Origin: Henriciella sp.
GTDB lineage: Bacteria; Pseudomonadota; Alphaproteobacteria; Caulobacterales; Hyphomonadaceae
NCBI RefSeq assembly: GCF_029936995.1
Contig: NZ_JAPYRE010000001.1
Coordinates: forward strand, 496,001 to 560,000
Reading direction: 5' to 3'
DNA: 64,000 nucleotides
Position 1 is the stretch's first letter; each line of letters begins with the position of its first letter. A program made the position numbers and the translations under genes. The notes under the pieces are model-generated. The model ran no database searches. It was given only the letters and a program-made list of their open reading frames with translations, and was not told the DNA's origin. Shown piece after piece: positions 44,265-52,397 of this stretch.

Positions 44265-45665
44265 TCAGGTCCAGGGATTGAACCGTGTTTTCGGGCGCGG
44301 TCGTTCACTTCCTGATGCAGACGTATCGTCTTCGTCGTCCCCGGCCTCTTCGTTTTTGGAGGATGCAGACGCAGCGTTCGGCGACACTTCATCACTTGGA
44401 TTCTGGGGGAGCTGTGTTCCGACATAGGAGTGCACATCCTCATTCAGTGCGTCGGCCTTGAGGTTGGTGATGTCAGGGACGGATACGGTGGGAGCCTCAC
44501 GGGCTTCCCGGGATGTGTCTGTGGTCGCATCGATGAAGGCGGATGCCTTACTAACGCTTTCAGCCGGCCGGTAGCCGCCGGCAGGACTGCCAAAGCCGTG
44601 CCCGGCACCGAGCTGGCTCAGGCTGACGCCGTCTGCGTCTGGCCCAGCCTCTTTTTCTTCTGCTTCCGTATCCGGCAGGGTCATCATGGTCGCGGCTGCG
44701 CCGAGCTGCGACTCATCAGATGACGATGCAGGCGCATCGGCGGACTCTTCTGCGGAGGCTTCAGCTCCAGCCGTTTCCAGCCCGCCTGCACCGAAAGGCA
44801 CATAGCGCGGCGCTGGTGCGGTATCGGCAGCCAGCGGGGCTTGCGTTTCCGGCGTTTCCTTCGGGCGGGACGCAGCTTCGGCCGGTTCCGGTGCCTTGCC
44901 ATAGGGGAAGGGAACGTACTGGAACGTATCGGCCTCATCCGCCTGGGCTTCGGCCTCTTCGTCGGGCAGGGGCGCAGCAGCCTCCGGTGCGGTTGCGTCT
45001 GGCGCTTCGGGGAGCGTCGCAGAGTCTCCAGGAGCAACCGTGTAGGCCGGTTGCGGCATCTCCATATCGTCCAGTGTGTTCCCGGATGTTCCGGTCTCGG
45101 AAAGCGTGTCTGCACCGCGCTGGGGTGCATCATCTGTATCCGCGTCAAGTGCGTCTTCAATGTCGCCTTCTACCGGCGCATCATAGAACATCGCCGCATC
45201 AGCCTCATCCTCATCTTCGGTGTCGTCAGCTTCATCAGCAATGTCGCTGTCGTCCTCATCATAGGAAAAGCCTGCATGCGTTGACTTGCGGTCAGGGATG
45301 CCCGTTTTCGGCGGGGTGGGCGCCGGGGCGTCGGCCAGGCCGGCCAGAAGCGTGCTGATTGCTTCTTCCGTTCCCCGGGCCGTGCGGCGTGCATTGCGGA
45401 TCAGCGTGGAGACAAGGTCTGCATAATTCGATCCGCCATCCTTTTGCGGGGTCGCGCGGAGCATGTCGGGGGTGGCATCCTCGAGAACCTTCCCGCCTTC
45501 GGTCCCGAGTACCATCTGCGGCGGCTCTTCCGACACACGAACGATATAGCCCTCGGTGGCGAAAATGACGTCGCCATTCTCGTTTTCCGTCCATTCGATC
45601 TTGTTCTGCGCCGACATGGTGGCGAGACGGTCGATCAGCTTTTGCGTCGATGGATGAAGCATCAT
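44265..45665 (-). CDS. Acidic low-complexity protein with conserved N-terminal domain
   Basis: Residues 1-110 form a compact domain (NKIEWTENENGDVIFATEGY; NYADLVSTLIRNARRTARGT) that looks conserved. After residue about 125 the chain is dominated by Asp, Glu, Ala and Pro (YDEDDSDIADEADDTEDEDE), with short hydrophobic patches such as YVPFPYGK repeated twice, and so is likely disordered. No signal peptide or span is visible. I do not recognise the family. It converges on pbpC with only 22 bases between the stop codons. It may be a cytoplasmic scaffold or regulator, but this is inference from composition alone. Confidence 0.7.
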   Translation of the reverse strand: MMLHPSTQKLIDRLATMSAQNKIEWTENENGDVIFATEGYIVRVSEEPPQMVLGTEGGKVLEDATPDMLRATPQKDGGSNYADLVSTLIRNARRTARGTEEAISTLLAGLADAPAPTPPKTGIPDRKSTHAGFSYDEDDSDIADEADDTEDEDEADAAMFYDAPVEGDIEDALDADTDDAPQRGADTLSETGTSGNTLDDMEMPQPAYTVAPGDSATLPEAPDATAPEAAAPLPDEEAEAQADEADTFQYVPFPYGKAPEPAEAASRPKETPETQAPLAADTAPAPRYVPFGAGGLETAGAEASAEESADAPASSSDESQLGAAATMMTLPDTEAEEKEAGPDADGVSLSQLGAGHGFGSPAGGYRPAESVSKASAFIDATTDTSREAREAPTVSVPDITNLKADALNEDVHSYVGTQLPQNPSDEVSPNAASASSKNEEAGDDEDDTSASGSERPRPKTRFNPWT

Positions 45666-45893
45666 GCGGGTCCAGGATCCGTGAAAGTTGCCGGTAACCC
45701 GGCACGTTAACGCCAGGCATCGGAATTATCAAAGCCCGCTATCCGTGAGTTTTCATGAAAATGCGGTCAGGTCCCGGTAAGCCTGCTGCCATGGAAGACA
45801 GCGCGCAGAGCCGATTACAGGGCCATGACTTTCTCCCCGGCAGCGTCATACTACCTGTAGAAGACCGCCAGTGGCAGAGGAGGCCGAAGCCGG
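45666..45893. promoter_or_regulatory. Divergent intergenic region between acidic protein and hydroxylase genes
   Basis: This 228-base gap holds no plausible gene. It must contain the divergent promoters. A small hairpin TGCCGGTAACCCGGCA lies near 45688-45703. A GAGGAGG ribosome site lies just before the hydroxylase ATG. Confidence 0.4.
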
Positions 45894-46688
45894 ATGAATA
45901 CAGAACTCCTGATCCGGGCGGGCGTCTTTCTCGGCGTGTTTGTCATGCTGGCCATACTGGAGTGGCGCTATCCCCGCAGGAGGCCAACCCTGTCCCGGCG
46001 CCAGCGCTGGCCCGGAGCAGCGGTGCTTTTTGTGACGGGGGCCGTCCTGGGGCGTCTTGCCGTCCCGGCAGGACTGGCTGGTCTGGCGATCTGGGCCGAC
46101 GGGCAGGGGCTTGGCCTGTTCAATATCGTGGACCTGCCGCTGGTCGCAGTCGGTATCCTGTCTTTCCTGATCCTCGATCTCGGGGTCTGGGCGCAGCATT
46201 TCGCCATGCATCACGTGCCTGTCCTGTGGCGCATGCACCGGGTGCATCATGCCGACCCGCATATTGATGTTGTCACGGCGCTGCGTTTCCACCCGGCCGA
46301 AATCATCGTTTCTCTCGCCTGGAAGGCGGGGGTGGTGCTTGTCTTCGGTATTCCGGCCTGGGCGGCGTTCATCTTCGAAGTGGCGCTGAACGCATTCGCG
46401 CAGTTCAACCATGCCAACTGGGCCCTGCCGCAACCGGCTGACAGGCTGTTGCGTCTGCTTGTCGTCACACCGGACATGCACCGCGTGCACCATTCCACGA
46501 CACGTATGGAAGCAAACCGCAATTTCGGGTTTTGCCTGTCGGTGTGGGACCGGCTGTTCCGGCTCTACAAGGCACAGCCGGATGCTGGCCATGACGCTAT
46601 GACGATCGGGCAGGAAGACTGGCGCAGCGCAGAAGACCAGGGGCCGTTGCCACTGCTTGTACAGCCGCTGCGCACGGGTCGGCGCTAG
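45894..46688 (+). CDS. Fatty acid hydroxylase/sterol desaturase family membrane protein
   Basis: Three histidine clusters of the di-iron family are present: HFAMHHVP, HRVHHADPH and HRVHHSTT, spaced over about 130 residues, with four hydrophobic spans around them (VFLGVFVMLAILEW; VLFVTGAVLGRLAVPAGLAG). The enzyme should be in the inner membrane and oxidise a lipid C-H bond with O2. The bacterial group includes enzymes of unknown substrate. It overlaps by four bases the thioredoxin-like gene that converges on it. Confidence 0.9.
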   Translation: MNTELLIRAGVFLGVFVMLAILEWRYPRRRPTLSRRQRWPGAAVLFVTGAVLGRLAVPAGLAGLAIWADGQGLGLFNIVDLPLVAVGILSFLILDLGVWAQHFAMHHVPVLWRMHRVHHADPHIDVVTALRFHPAEIIVSLAWKAGVVLVFGIPAWAAFIFEVALNAFAQFNHANWALPQPADRLLRLLVVTPDMHRVHHSTTRMEANRNFGFCLSVWDRLFRLYKAQPDAGHDAMTIGQEDWRSAEDQGPLPLLVQPLRTGRR

Positions 46689-47377
46689 TCCTCGACAGGC
46701 CGGGGCGCGTCCGTATCGTAACTGGCGCGGACCTCGGCGATATCTTCAAGGAAGGCAGCGACGGGGTCATCTGCCTCCACTGCGGAGAGGTCTGAGCGGA
46801 AGCCCTGAACGGTCAGGTCCGGCGCAACAAGCAGATAGCTCGGCGTCCATTCGATGGCGAGCGTCTCGCGGATCGAGGCATCCTCATCGACGAGCGTGGG
46901 GTAATTGTAGCCTTTCTCCTCGAAATAGGCTTCGACCGAGCCGTAACGGCCATACGCTTCATCGACCCGCTTGGCATTTGGCGGCGTGTGGATCGACAGG
47001 AAGCTGAGATCTTCCATGCCTTTCACTTCTTCCCAGAGTTCAGCCACATAGGGGGCATCGCGCATGCAGTCGCCGCACCAGATTCCCCAGACATCGATGA
47101 TTGTCCACTGGTTTTCCAGCTCTCGTGTCGAGAAGAGTGGGCCAGCTTCCATGGTGCCGTCGAAGGCCGGTATCTCGCGGCCGAGATACATATAGTCGTA
47201 GGGACGGCCATAATCGTCGCGCGGGACGCCATTTTCATCGCGTTCGGCGGTTTCGGGCACGCTGGCACCAGGTGTGATGAAGCCTGTTGCGCTCTCGCCG
47301 GCGCCCTCGCCGGGCGCGCTTCCACTGCTGCAGGCGGCGGTGAGAGCAAATGTGGCAGCGGCGATCAGTGTGCGCAT
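46685..47377 (-). CDS. Thioredoxin-like (TlpA/ResA type) lipoprotein
   Basis: A lipoprotein signal with lipobox ALTAAC (Cys16) precedes a redoxin domain with the active motif VWGIWCGDCMRDAPYVAELW (Cys-Gly-Asp-Cys) and a cis-Pro-like block IEWTPSYLLV. It should be a membrane-tethered periplasmic disulphide reductase. The CGDC active site is less usual than CGPC or CxPC and may give a different redox potential. It converges on the hydroxylase gene. Confidence 0.88.
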   Translation of the reverse strand: MRTLIAAATFALTAACSSGSAPGEGAGESATGFITPGASVPETAERDENGVPRDDYGRPYDYMYLGREIPAFDGTMEAGPLFSTRELENQWTIIDVWGIWCGDCMRDAPYVAELWEEVKGMEDLSFLSIHTPPNAKRVDEAYGRYGSVEAYFEEKGYNYPTLVDEDASIRETLAIEWTPSYLLVAPDLTVQGFRSDLSAVEADDPVAAFLEDIAEVRASYDTDAPRPVED

Positions 47378-47436
47378 TATGATTATTCCTCCGAGAACAT
47401 GTTCTCAGAGGCAGGTAAGGTGATGCTGGCAAGAAA

Positions 47437-47464
47437 AAAGCCCCGGCGCAAAGACCGGGGCTTT
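47437..47464 (-). terminator. Rho-independent terminator of the small lipoprotein gene
   Basis: AAAGCCCCGG and CCGGGGCTTT form a strong hairpin; on the minus strand it is followed by TTTTTTC. It lies 25 bases after the stop codon at 47490. Confidence 0.9.
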
Positions 47465-47489
47465 CCTGCTCTAAGGCACGGAGTGCAAA

Positions 47490-47819
47490 TCAGCCGCCTG
47501 CGCGGGGATCGCGTGTGCGAAGGGCATTGTTCTGGATGTCGCGGGTGCCTTCCTGGCTCGCGCGGGTCTTGGCGGCCCACATGGCGCGCGTCGCGCATGT
47601 ATTCTTGGGGATCACGGAACCCATCTGCTCGACCCGCTTGCAGACTTCCTCGTCGGGGTCGAGGCCTTGCTGGATCAGGTCCTGACGCACTTCCTCCCTG
47701 ATCTGGGCCACTTTCTGACCATTGGAGAGCGTAGCGGTGCTGCCGGTCTGTCCTGTGGTGCAGGCAGATGCCATCAGGCCAAGCGCAAGGACCCCCGTCG
47801 TGCCAAAAATCAGTTTCAT
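47490..47819 (-). CDS. Small lipoprotein, 109 aa
   Basis: The N-terminus MKLIFGTTGVLALGLMASAC is a lipoprotein signal with Cys20. The rest is polar, with a cysteine pair (EEVCKRVEQ and NTCATRAM) and an ATRAMWAAKTRASQEGTRDI segment; it is not a known family. The gene lies alone between two strong terminators and has its own promoter region with a palindrome about 110 bases upstream. Confidence 0.78.
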   Translation of the reverse strand: MKLIFGTTGVLALGLMASACTTGQTGSTATLSNGQKVAQIREEVRQDLIQQGLDPDEEVCKRVEQMGSVIPKNTCATRAMWAAKTRASQEGTRDIQNNALRTRDPRAGG

Positions 47820-47929
47820 GAAAGTTTCCCCTTGTGGTTCAGAATAGTTGCTTATGAAAAAGTCTACATGGTCTCACTGAAAATCTCAAACATCAGGTAG
47901 ATTTATTTTCGATGAGAGGTCTTCGCGCC

Positions 47930-47948
47930 GTAACGCGCCGCGCGTTAC
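47930..47948. promoter_or_regulatory. Perfect palindrome GTAACGCG-CCG-CGCGTTAC
   Basis: Two perfect 8-bp arms with a 3-base centre lie 111-129 bases ahead of the lipoprotein start codon, past the thiolase terminator. The shape is typical of a TetR- or GntR-class operator. No adjacent regulator gene is visible. Confidence 0.5.
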
Positions 47949-47970
47949 TCATATCCATGCAAATAAAAAA

Positions 47971-47994
47971 CCCCCGTTCGGGCAGGAACGGGGG
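47971..47994 (-). terminator. Rho-independent terminator of the thiolase gene
   Basis: CCCCCGTT and AACGGGGG form the stem around an 8-base loop; on the minus strand it is followed by TTTTTTATTTG. It lies 25 bases after the stop codon at 48019. Confidence 0.92.
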
Positions 47995-48018
47995 CTTCAT
48001 ATTCAGGTGTGGGTGAGC

Positions 48019-49227
48019 CTAGCTGTAAATCTCGAAAAGGCCTGCTGCGCCCATGCCGCCACCGACGCACATGGTCACGACGCCCCACTTTGCACCGCGG
48101 CGCTGGCCTTCCAGCAGGATGGAGCCGGTGCAGCGGGCACCTGTCATGCCGAAGGGGTGACCGATGGAGATGGAGCCGCCATTGACGTTGTACTTCTCCG
48201 GATCGATGCCGAGACGGTCACGCGAGTACAGGCACTGCGAAGCGAAGGCTTCGTTCAGTTCCCAAAGGTCGATGTCGTCGACCTTCAGGCCGTGACGCTC
48301 GAGCAGGCGCGGAACGGCAAAGACCGGGCCGATACCCATTTCGTCCGGGTCGCAGCCGGCAACATTGAAGCCGACGAAGCGGCCGAGCGGCTCGATATTA
48401 CGCTTCTTGGCTTCTTCGGCCTCCATGACGACAACGGCGGCTGCGCCGTCGGAGAGCTGGGAGGCGTTGCCAGCGGTGACATACTTGCCTTCCTTGACCT
48501 GCTGGCCACCGGAGAAGACCGGCTTCAGGCCAGCCAGTGTCTCATAGGTCGTGCCGGGGCGGTTACAGTCGTCACGGTCGGCGGTGACATCCTGATAGGT
48601 CTCTTCGCCGGTTTCCTTGTTGACCAGCTTCATGCGGGTCTTGAGCGGCACGATCTCCTCGGCCATCCAGCCCTTTTCCTGGAAGTTGGCCGTGCGCTTC
48701 TGGCTTTCGGCGGAGTACATGTCCTGGGCTTCGCGGGTGACGCCATAACGGTCGGCCACGATTTCTGCCGTCTCGATCATGGTCATCCAGATCGCCGGCC
48801 ATTCGGCCATCAGCTTGTCTTCGGTGTAGCGGTGGGTGTTCATGTGGCCCGAGCGTGAAACCAGTGACAGGCTTTCAACGCCGCCACCGATGGCGATGGG
48901 GGCACCTTCATTGGTCACGGTGTGGGCGGCATTGGCAATGGCCTGAAGACCGGATGAGCAGAAGCGGTTGATGGTTGCGCCAGCCGTGGAGGACGGGCAG
49001 CCGGCCCAGAGCGCGGCGTTGCGGGCAACGTTGTGACCGGTTGCACCTTCAGGCTGTGCTGCGCCGAGAAACACGTCCTCGACCTCTTTCGGGTCGACGC
49101 CTGCGCGCTCCATGGCGCCCTTGATGGCATGGCCGGCCATGGTGATGCCGTGCGTGTCGTTCATTGCGCCCCGGCCGGCCTTTGTCAGCGGCGTGCGCGC
49201 GGTGGATACGATGACTGCTTCTCTCAT
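48019..49227 (-). CDS. Acetyl-CoA acetyltransferase (thiolase)
   Basis: The 402-residue protein has the acyl-enzyme nucleophile Cys90 in [16 protein letters not shown], the His of [13 protein letters not shown] and the C-terminal Cys in [18 protein letters not shown]. The block [10 protein letters not shown] is also present. It should catalyse reversible condensation or cleavage of 3-ketoacyl-CoA; degradation or synthesis cannot be told apart. Start set at 49227 because it matches the usual [13 protein letters not shown] opening. It stands as a single gene with a strong terminator. Confidence 0.95.
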   Translation of the reverse strand: MREAVIVSTARTPLTKAGRGAMNDTHGITMAGHAIKGAMERAGVDPKEVEDVFLGAAQPEGATGHNVARNAALWAGCPSSTAGATINRFCSSGLQAIANAAHTVTNEGAPIAIGGGVESLSLVSRSGHMNTHRYTEDKLMAEWPAIWMTMIETAEIVADRYGVTREAQDMYSAESQKRTANFQEKGWMAEEIVPLKTRMKLVNKETGEETYQDVTADRDDCNRPGTTYETLAGLKPVFSGGQQVKEGKYVTAGNASQLSDGAAAVVVMEAEEAKKRNIEPLGRFVGFNVAGCDPDEMGIGPVFAVPRLLERHGLKVDDIDLWELNEAFASQCLYSRDRLGIDPEKYNVNGGSISIGHPFGMTGARCTGSILLEGQRRGAKWGVVTMCVGGGMGAAGLFEIYS

Positions 49228-49386
49228 TTCAGGTCTCCTCCAAGAGTGTTTGATCTTGTTGCAGCGCACCCTAATCGCGGTAAAGCGAATGCGCTAGCCC
49301 CATATCTGCGGCGTTTCGTACAATCCCGCGTGAGCGGAACCGACAGGCCCGCCAGGCTTTGTTTTCGAGGCAACAGGGAGCTGGAC

Positions 49387-49758
49387 ATGCAGGAAAGACA
49401 ACCCGCAGATATCGACCGCCTGGCGAAGTTCCTGGATTCGGAATTCCGCCTGCCGGGCACGCAGTTGCGGTTCGGGATGGACGGGGTGATCGGTCTCATT
49501 CCGGGGATTGGCGACGCCATCACGGGCGGACTGGGGCTTTACATTGTTGCCCGCGCCCACAGGGAAGGTGCCCCCAAGCTCATGTTGTTGAAGATGTTAT
49601 GGAATCTGGCGGTCGATACGGTGCTCGGCGCGATACCGCTGGTCGGCGATATCTTCGACTTTGCGCACAGGGCCAATCTCAAGAACGCGCAGCTGCTCCA
49701 GAAGCATCTCGACAAAAGTCATCTACGTCAAAACGAGGCTGGTCCGGACGGTACCTGA
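49387..49758 (+). CDS. DUF4112 membrane-associated protein
   Basis: The 123-residue protein has the DUF4112 core: RFGMDGVIGLIPGIGDAITG followed by GLGLYIVARAHREGAPKLML and NLAVDTVLGAIPLVGDIFDF, with two membrane-prone helices and the repeated I/LPxxGD motif. The function is unknown. It precedes a DinB-fold gene by 38 bases on the same strand. Confidence 0.9.
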   Translation: MQERQPADIDRLAKFLDSEFRLPGTQLRFGMDGVIGLIPGIGDAITGGLGLYIVARAHREGAPKLMLLKMLWNLAVDTVLGAIPLVGDIFDFAHRANLKNAQLLQKHLDKSHLRQNEAGPDGT

Positions 49759-49795
49759 TGCATAGAATACCGATGCGGAAATAAGGAGTGGGGCC

Positions 49796-50302
49796 ATGAT
49801 TTCGCCGGAGCATGCGCGCCTCATGGCGCGGTACAATCGCTGGCAGAACAGCAGTATTTTCAAGGCTGCAGATGCTTTGACCGATGCTGAACGACGTGAA
49901 GACAAGGGGGCATACTTCAGCTCGGTCCACGAGACGCTGTCCCACATCCTGTGGGCTGACCGTATCTGGCTGTCGCGCTTCGGGGCCTGCGAAGCGCCGG
50001 GTGGGGGGATCAAGACTTCTGTGCGGCTCTACCCCGACTGGTTGCCCATGATGGAGGCGCGCCAGAAGATGGACCGGACCATCATCGAATGGGCGCAGAG
50101 CCTTGATCGAAAGGCCTTATCGGCTGATCTGAAATGGTTTTCCGGCGCGGCACAGGCCGAAGTGAGCAAACCGGTCTGGCTGCTGGTTACGCACATCTTC
50201 AATCACCAGACCCATCATAGGGGGCAGGTTCATGCCATGCTGACATCTGCCGGAGTTTCGCCCGAGGATACCGATCTTTTCCTCATGACGGACGACGCCT
50301 GA
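49796..50302 (+). CDS. DinB-fold protein
   Basis: The 168-residue protein shows the conserved Tyr/Trp opening MARYNRWQNSSIFKAADALT, a first metal-ligand His in YFSSVHETLSHILWADRIWL, and a C-terminal pair in THIFNHQTHHRGQVHAMLTS, which form the three-His site of the DinB/YfiT superfamily. Members transfer thiol groups or act on small metabolites under stress. It may be translationally independent of the DUF4112 gene; an AAGGAGTGGGG site precedes the ATG. Confidence 0.9.
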   Translation: MISPEHARLMARYNRWQNSSIFKAADALTDAERREDKGAYFSSVHETLSHILWADRIWLSRFGACEAPGGGIKTSVRLYPDWLPMMEARQKMDRTIIEWAQSLDRKALSADLKWFSGAAQAEVSKPVWLLVTHIFNHQTHHRGQVHAMLTSAGVSPEDTDLFLMTDDA

Positions 50303-50418
50303 AGCGGTCTGAGGGCGGTGCAGACATGGTGTGGTGGTGGTCTCGATTATACCGGTGAAATTGCAGAATCGCTTTCTGAAACCTATCTGCGGGTAACGTT
50401 TCAAGACCTGACAAGCTC

Positions 50419-51066
50419 ATGACCTGTTGTTCTGACGATACCTGTAGCCCAAAGACGCCCGTTAGCGGGCGATATCGTCTCGTTTTATGGACGGTTCTGG
50501 TCATCAACACGGTGATGTTCGGTGTCGAGCTGGTCGCGGGTCTGACCGCCGGATCGGTGGCCCTTCAAGCCGACGCGCTTGATTTCTTCGCCGATGCTGC
50601 AAACTACGGCATCAGTCTCTTCGTTCTGGGCATGGCGTTGCGTTGGCGTGCCGTCGCGGCGCTTATCAAGGGGGCATCGATGGGCCTGTTCGGCCTGTTC
50701 GTGACTGGAAGTGTGGTCTGGCATGCGCTCAACGGCACAGTGCCCGCGTGGGGCACGATGAGTGCGATCGGTGCGCTTGCGCTGATTGCAAATGTGGCCT
50801 GTCTCGGCCTCCTGTTCGCCTGGCGCGAGGGGGACGCAAACATGCGCTCTGTCTGGATATGTTCACGCAATGACGTGCTCGCCAACATGGCTGTCGTGGC
50901 GGCGGCCTTCGGTGTATTCGGCTCCGGCACCGGCTGGCCGGACATCATCGTCGCCACGATAATGGCGGGACTTGCCCTTCAGGGGGCATGGGCGATCATC
51001 CGCGATGCGCGCCGGGAGCTTCGTGAAGTGCCGGAAGAAAATATGACGCCGGTGCAGGCGGAGTAG
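50419..51066 (+). CDS. Cation diffusion facilitator-like transporter
   Basis: The first span carries VLVINTVMFGVELVAGLTAG followed by SVALQADALDFFADAANYGI, the conserved Asp-rich CDF block on span 2, with six spans over 215 residues and no C-terminal cytoplasmic domain (short for the family). The start MTCCSDDTCSPK is Cys-rich and may bind metal. Substrate is presumably Zn2+, Co2+ or Fe2+. The missing C-terminal domain makes it an unusually short version. Confidence 0.85.
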   Translation: MTCCSDDTCSPKTPVSGRYRLVLWTVLVINTVMFGVELVAGLTAGSVALQADALDFFADAANYGISLFVLGMALRWRAVAALIKGASMGLFGLFVTGSVVWHALNGTVPAWGTMSAIGALALIANVACLGLLFAWREGDANMRSVWICSRNDVLANMAVVAAAFGVFGSGTGWPDIIVATIMAGLALQGAWAIIRDARRELREVPEENMTPVQAE

Positions 51067-51072
51067 GGCTTA

Positions 51073-51465
51073 TTAGCCCCGTTCGCCCAGCAGCCAGCGG
51101 ATTGTGTCTGTATAGTCGAAGCCGAGCGATATGATCAGCACGAGCGTGCAGAGCGCGACCCATGTGCCAGAGAGAGGTGCTCCCGCGAACCAGTGTTGTC
51201 GACGCGACAGGAGCCAGACGACGAGGGGTGTCCAGAGAATGACATGCGACAGCCCGAGAATCCGCGAATAGCCGAAGATGGTGTACATCCAGAGCACGAC
51301 CGGGATTGTAACGGCCATGACGAGAGCGACGGCGAGCGCTTCTCGCCGGACCAGGGCGAAAGGCACCGACAAGGCGAGGACGGCGACCATGAAGCTCATC
51401 CATGTCACGACCCAGTCCGGTTGGGCCCCGGCATCGGCCATGAAGCTGGAAAAGACGCCGTTCAT
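51073..51465 (-). CDS. Small inner-membrane protein, 130 aa
   Basis: Four hydrophobic spans are visible (VVTWMSFMVAVLALSVPFAL; VALVMAVTIPVVLWMYTIFG; LSHVILWTPLVVWLLS; VALCTLVLIISLGFDYT). The start at 51465 has a strong GGGGGA site. It follows the DUF6644 gene by a single base and is therefore its downstream operon partner. No function is recognised. Confidence 0.75.
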   Translation of the reverse strand: MNGVFSSFMADAGAQPDWVVTWMSFMVAVLALSVPFALVRREALAVALVMAVTIPVVLWMYTIFGYSRILGLSHVILWTPLVVWLLSRRQHWFAGAPLSGTWVALCTLVLIISLGFDYTDTIRWLLGERG

Positions 51466-51466
51466 G

Positions 51467-51931
51467 TCAGTCCCCCGTAAAAGCAATCAGGCGGCCGCAA
51501 ATCAGCGCTGAAACCCAGCAGCCGAGCGACATGGCACCCAGAGCTTTCTGCGCGCCGGCGCTGCCGCGATGAAGCACGCCAAGCCCATGCGCACAGAGCG
51601 CCACCAGTGTGCCGATACAGACAAGTATGATCTTCACCCTGAAAGCGGCATTGGCCGCATAGTCGGCAGGGCGGATGGAAAACAGGAGAAAACCGGTCAA
51701 CACGGCGAGTGCAAGCCCGGCCATTGCCACCTGCGGAAGTATGCGCGTCAGCGGGGCGAGCGGGACATCTTTCCAGACCCCGATCAGCCGCAGATCAAGA
51801 GCTGTAATAGTGCCAACGAGCAGGCTGATGCCCAGGACATGGGCTGTGTTGACCGCTGCATAGCCCCATCGGGCATCACGTAGATACTCCGCGAAAGAGG
51901 CCTGAGAGATCAGTTCGAAAAGCTCGTTCAA
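51467..51931 (-). CDS. DUF6644-like membrane protein, 154 aa
   Basis: The AVNTAHVLGISLLVGTITAL DLRLIGVW-type opening and LAVLTGFLLFSIRPADYAAN are conserved in this family, with about four membrane spans. It may bind haem or a metal because of its membrane His in NTAHVLG, but this is unproved. It sits between a DUF6152 gene upstream and another membrane gene downstream in one strand-coherent run. Confidence 0.82.
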   Translation of the reverse strand: MNELFELISQASFAEYLRDARWGYAAVNTAHVLGISLLVGTITALDLRLIGVWKDVPLAPLTRILPQVAMAGLALAVLTGFLLFSIRPADYAANAAFRVKIILVCIGTLVALCAHGLGVLHRGSAGAQKALGAMSLGCWVSALICGRLIAFTGD

Positions 51932-51943
51932 GGTGAAGAGCGA

Positions 51944-52327
51944 TCAGTCGCGGTCCGGGTAGAGGGCGTGTTCCTCATCACCGATAAATACCCGCTCAGC
52001 CTTCATCAGGCGTTCATCTTCCTTGTCGGAGGGTTCCCCGATGAAACGGAGCTCATTGCCAGGTGCATAGTCGGCATCGCTCAGGCCAGCGCGCTCATTA
52101 CGCCAAGGCTGGCCGACTTCGACGGTCCAGGTCTCGCCGTCGACATCAACCTTGAGAACCCCATGCGGATTGCCAAGGTCGGCTTCTTTCACGGTGCCGG
52201 TAAGGTCGATGTTCCCACCTGTTGTCCATGACCAGCCGTGATGGGCGAGCGCTGTGCCGGCAGTTGCGGCGGCGAGCAGTGTGGCAGCGCCAAGGGCGCG
52301 GAAACGGGCGGAATTGAAACGGGCCAT
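51944..52327 (-). CDS. DUF6152 secreted protein
   Basis: After a signal peptide (GAATLLAAATAGTALA) the mature protein opens HHGWSWTTGGNIDLTGTVKE and continues with NPHGVLKVDVDGETWTVEVG, characteristic of DUF6152. The paired His at the new N-terminus could bind copper, as in other mature N-terminal His proteins, but nothing here proves it. It precedes the DUF6644 gene by 12 bases, so the two are cotranscribed. Confidence 0.85.
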   Translation of the reverse strand: MARFNSARFRALGAATLLAAATAGTALAHHGWSWTTGGNIDLTGTVKEADLGNPHGVLKVDVDGETWTVEVGQPWRNERAGLSDADYAPGNELRFIGEPSDKEDERLMKAERVFIGDEEHALYPDRD

Positions 52328-52397
52328 CGGATAATTTCCCTTGATTGCGTTCTGGATAGAACGCGGTGCCGGACGGCGCGGTTCCCGTGTTGCGATC

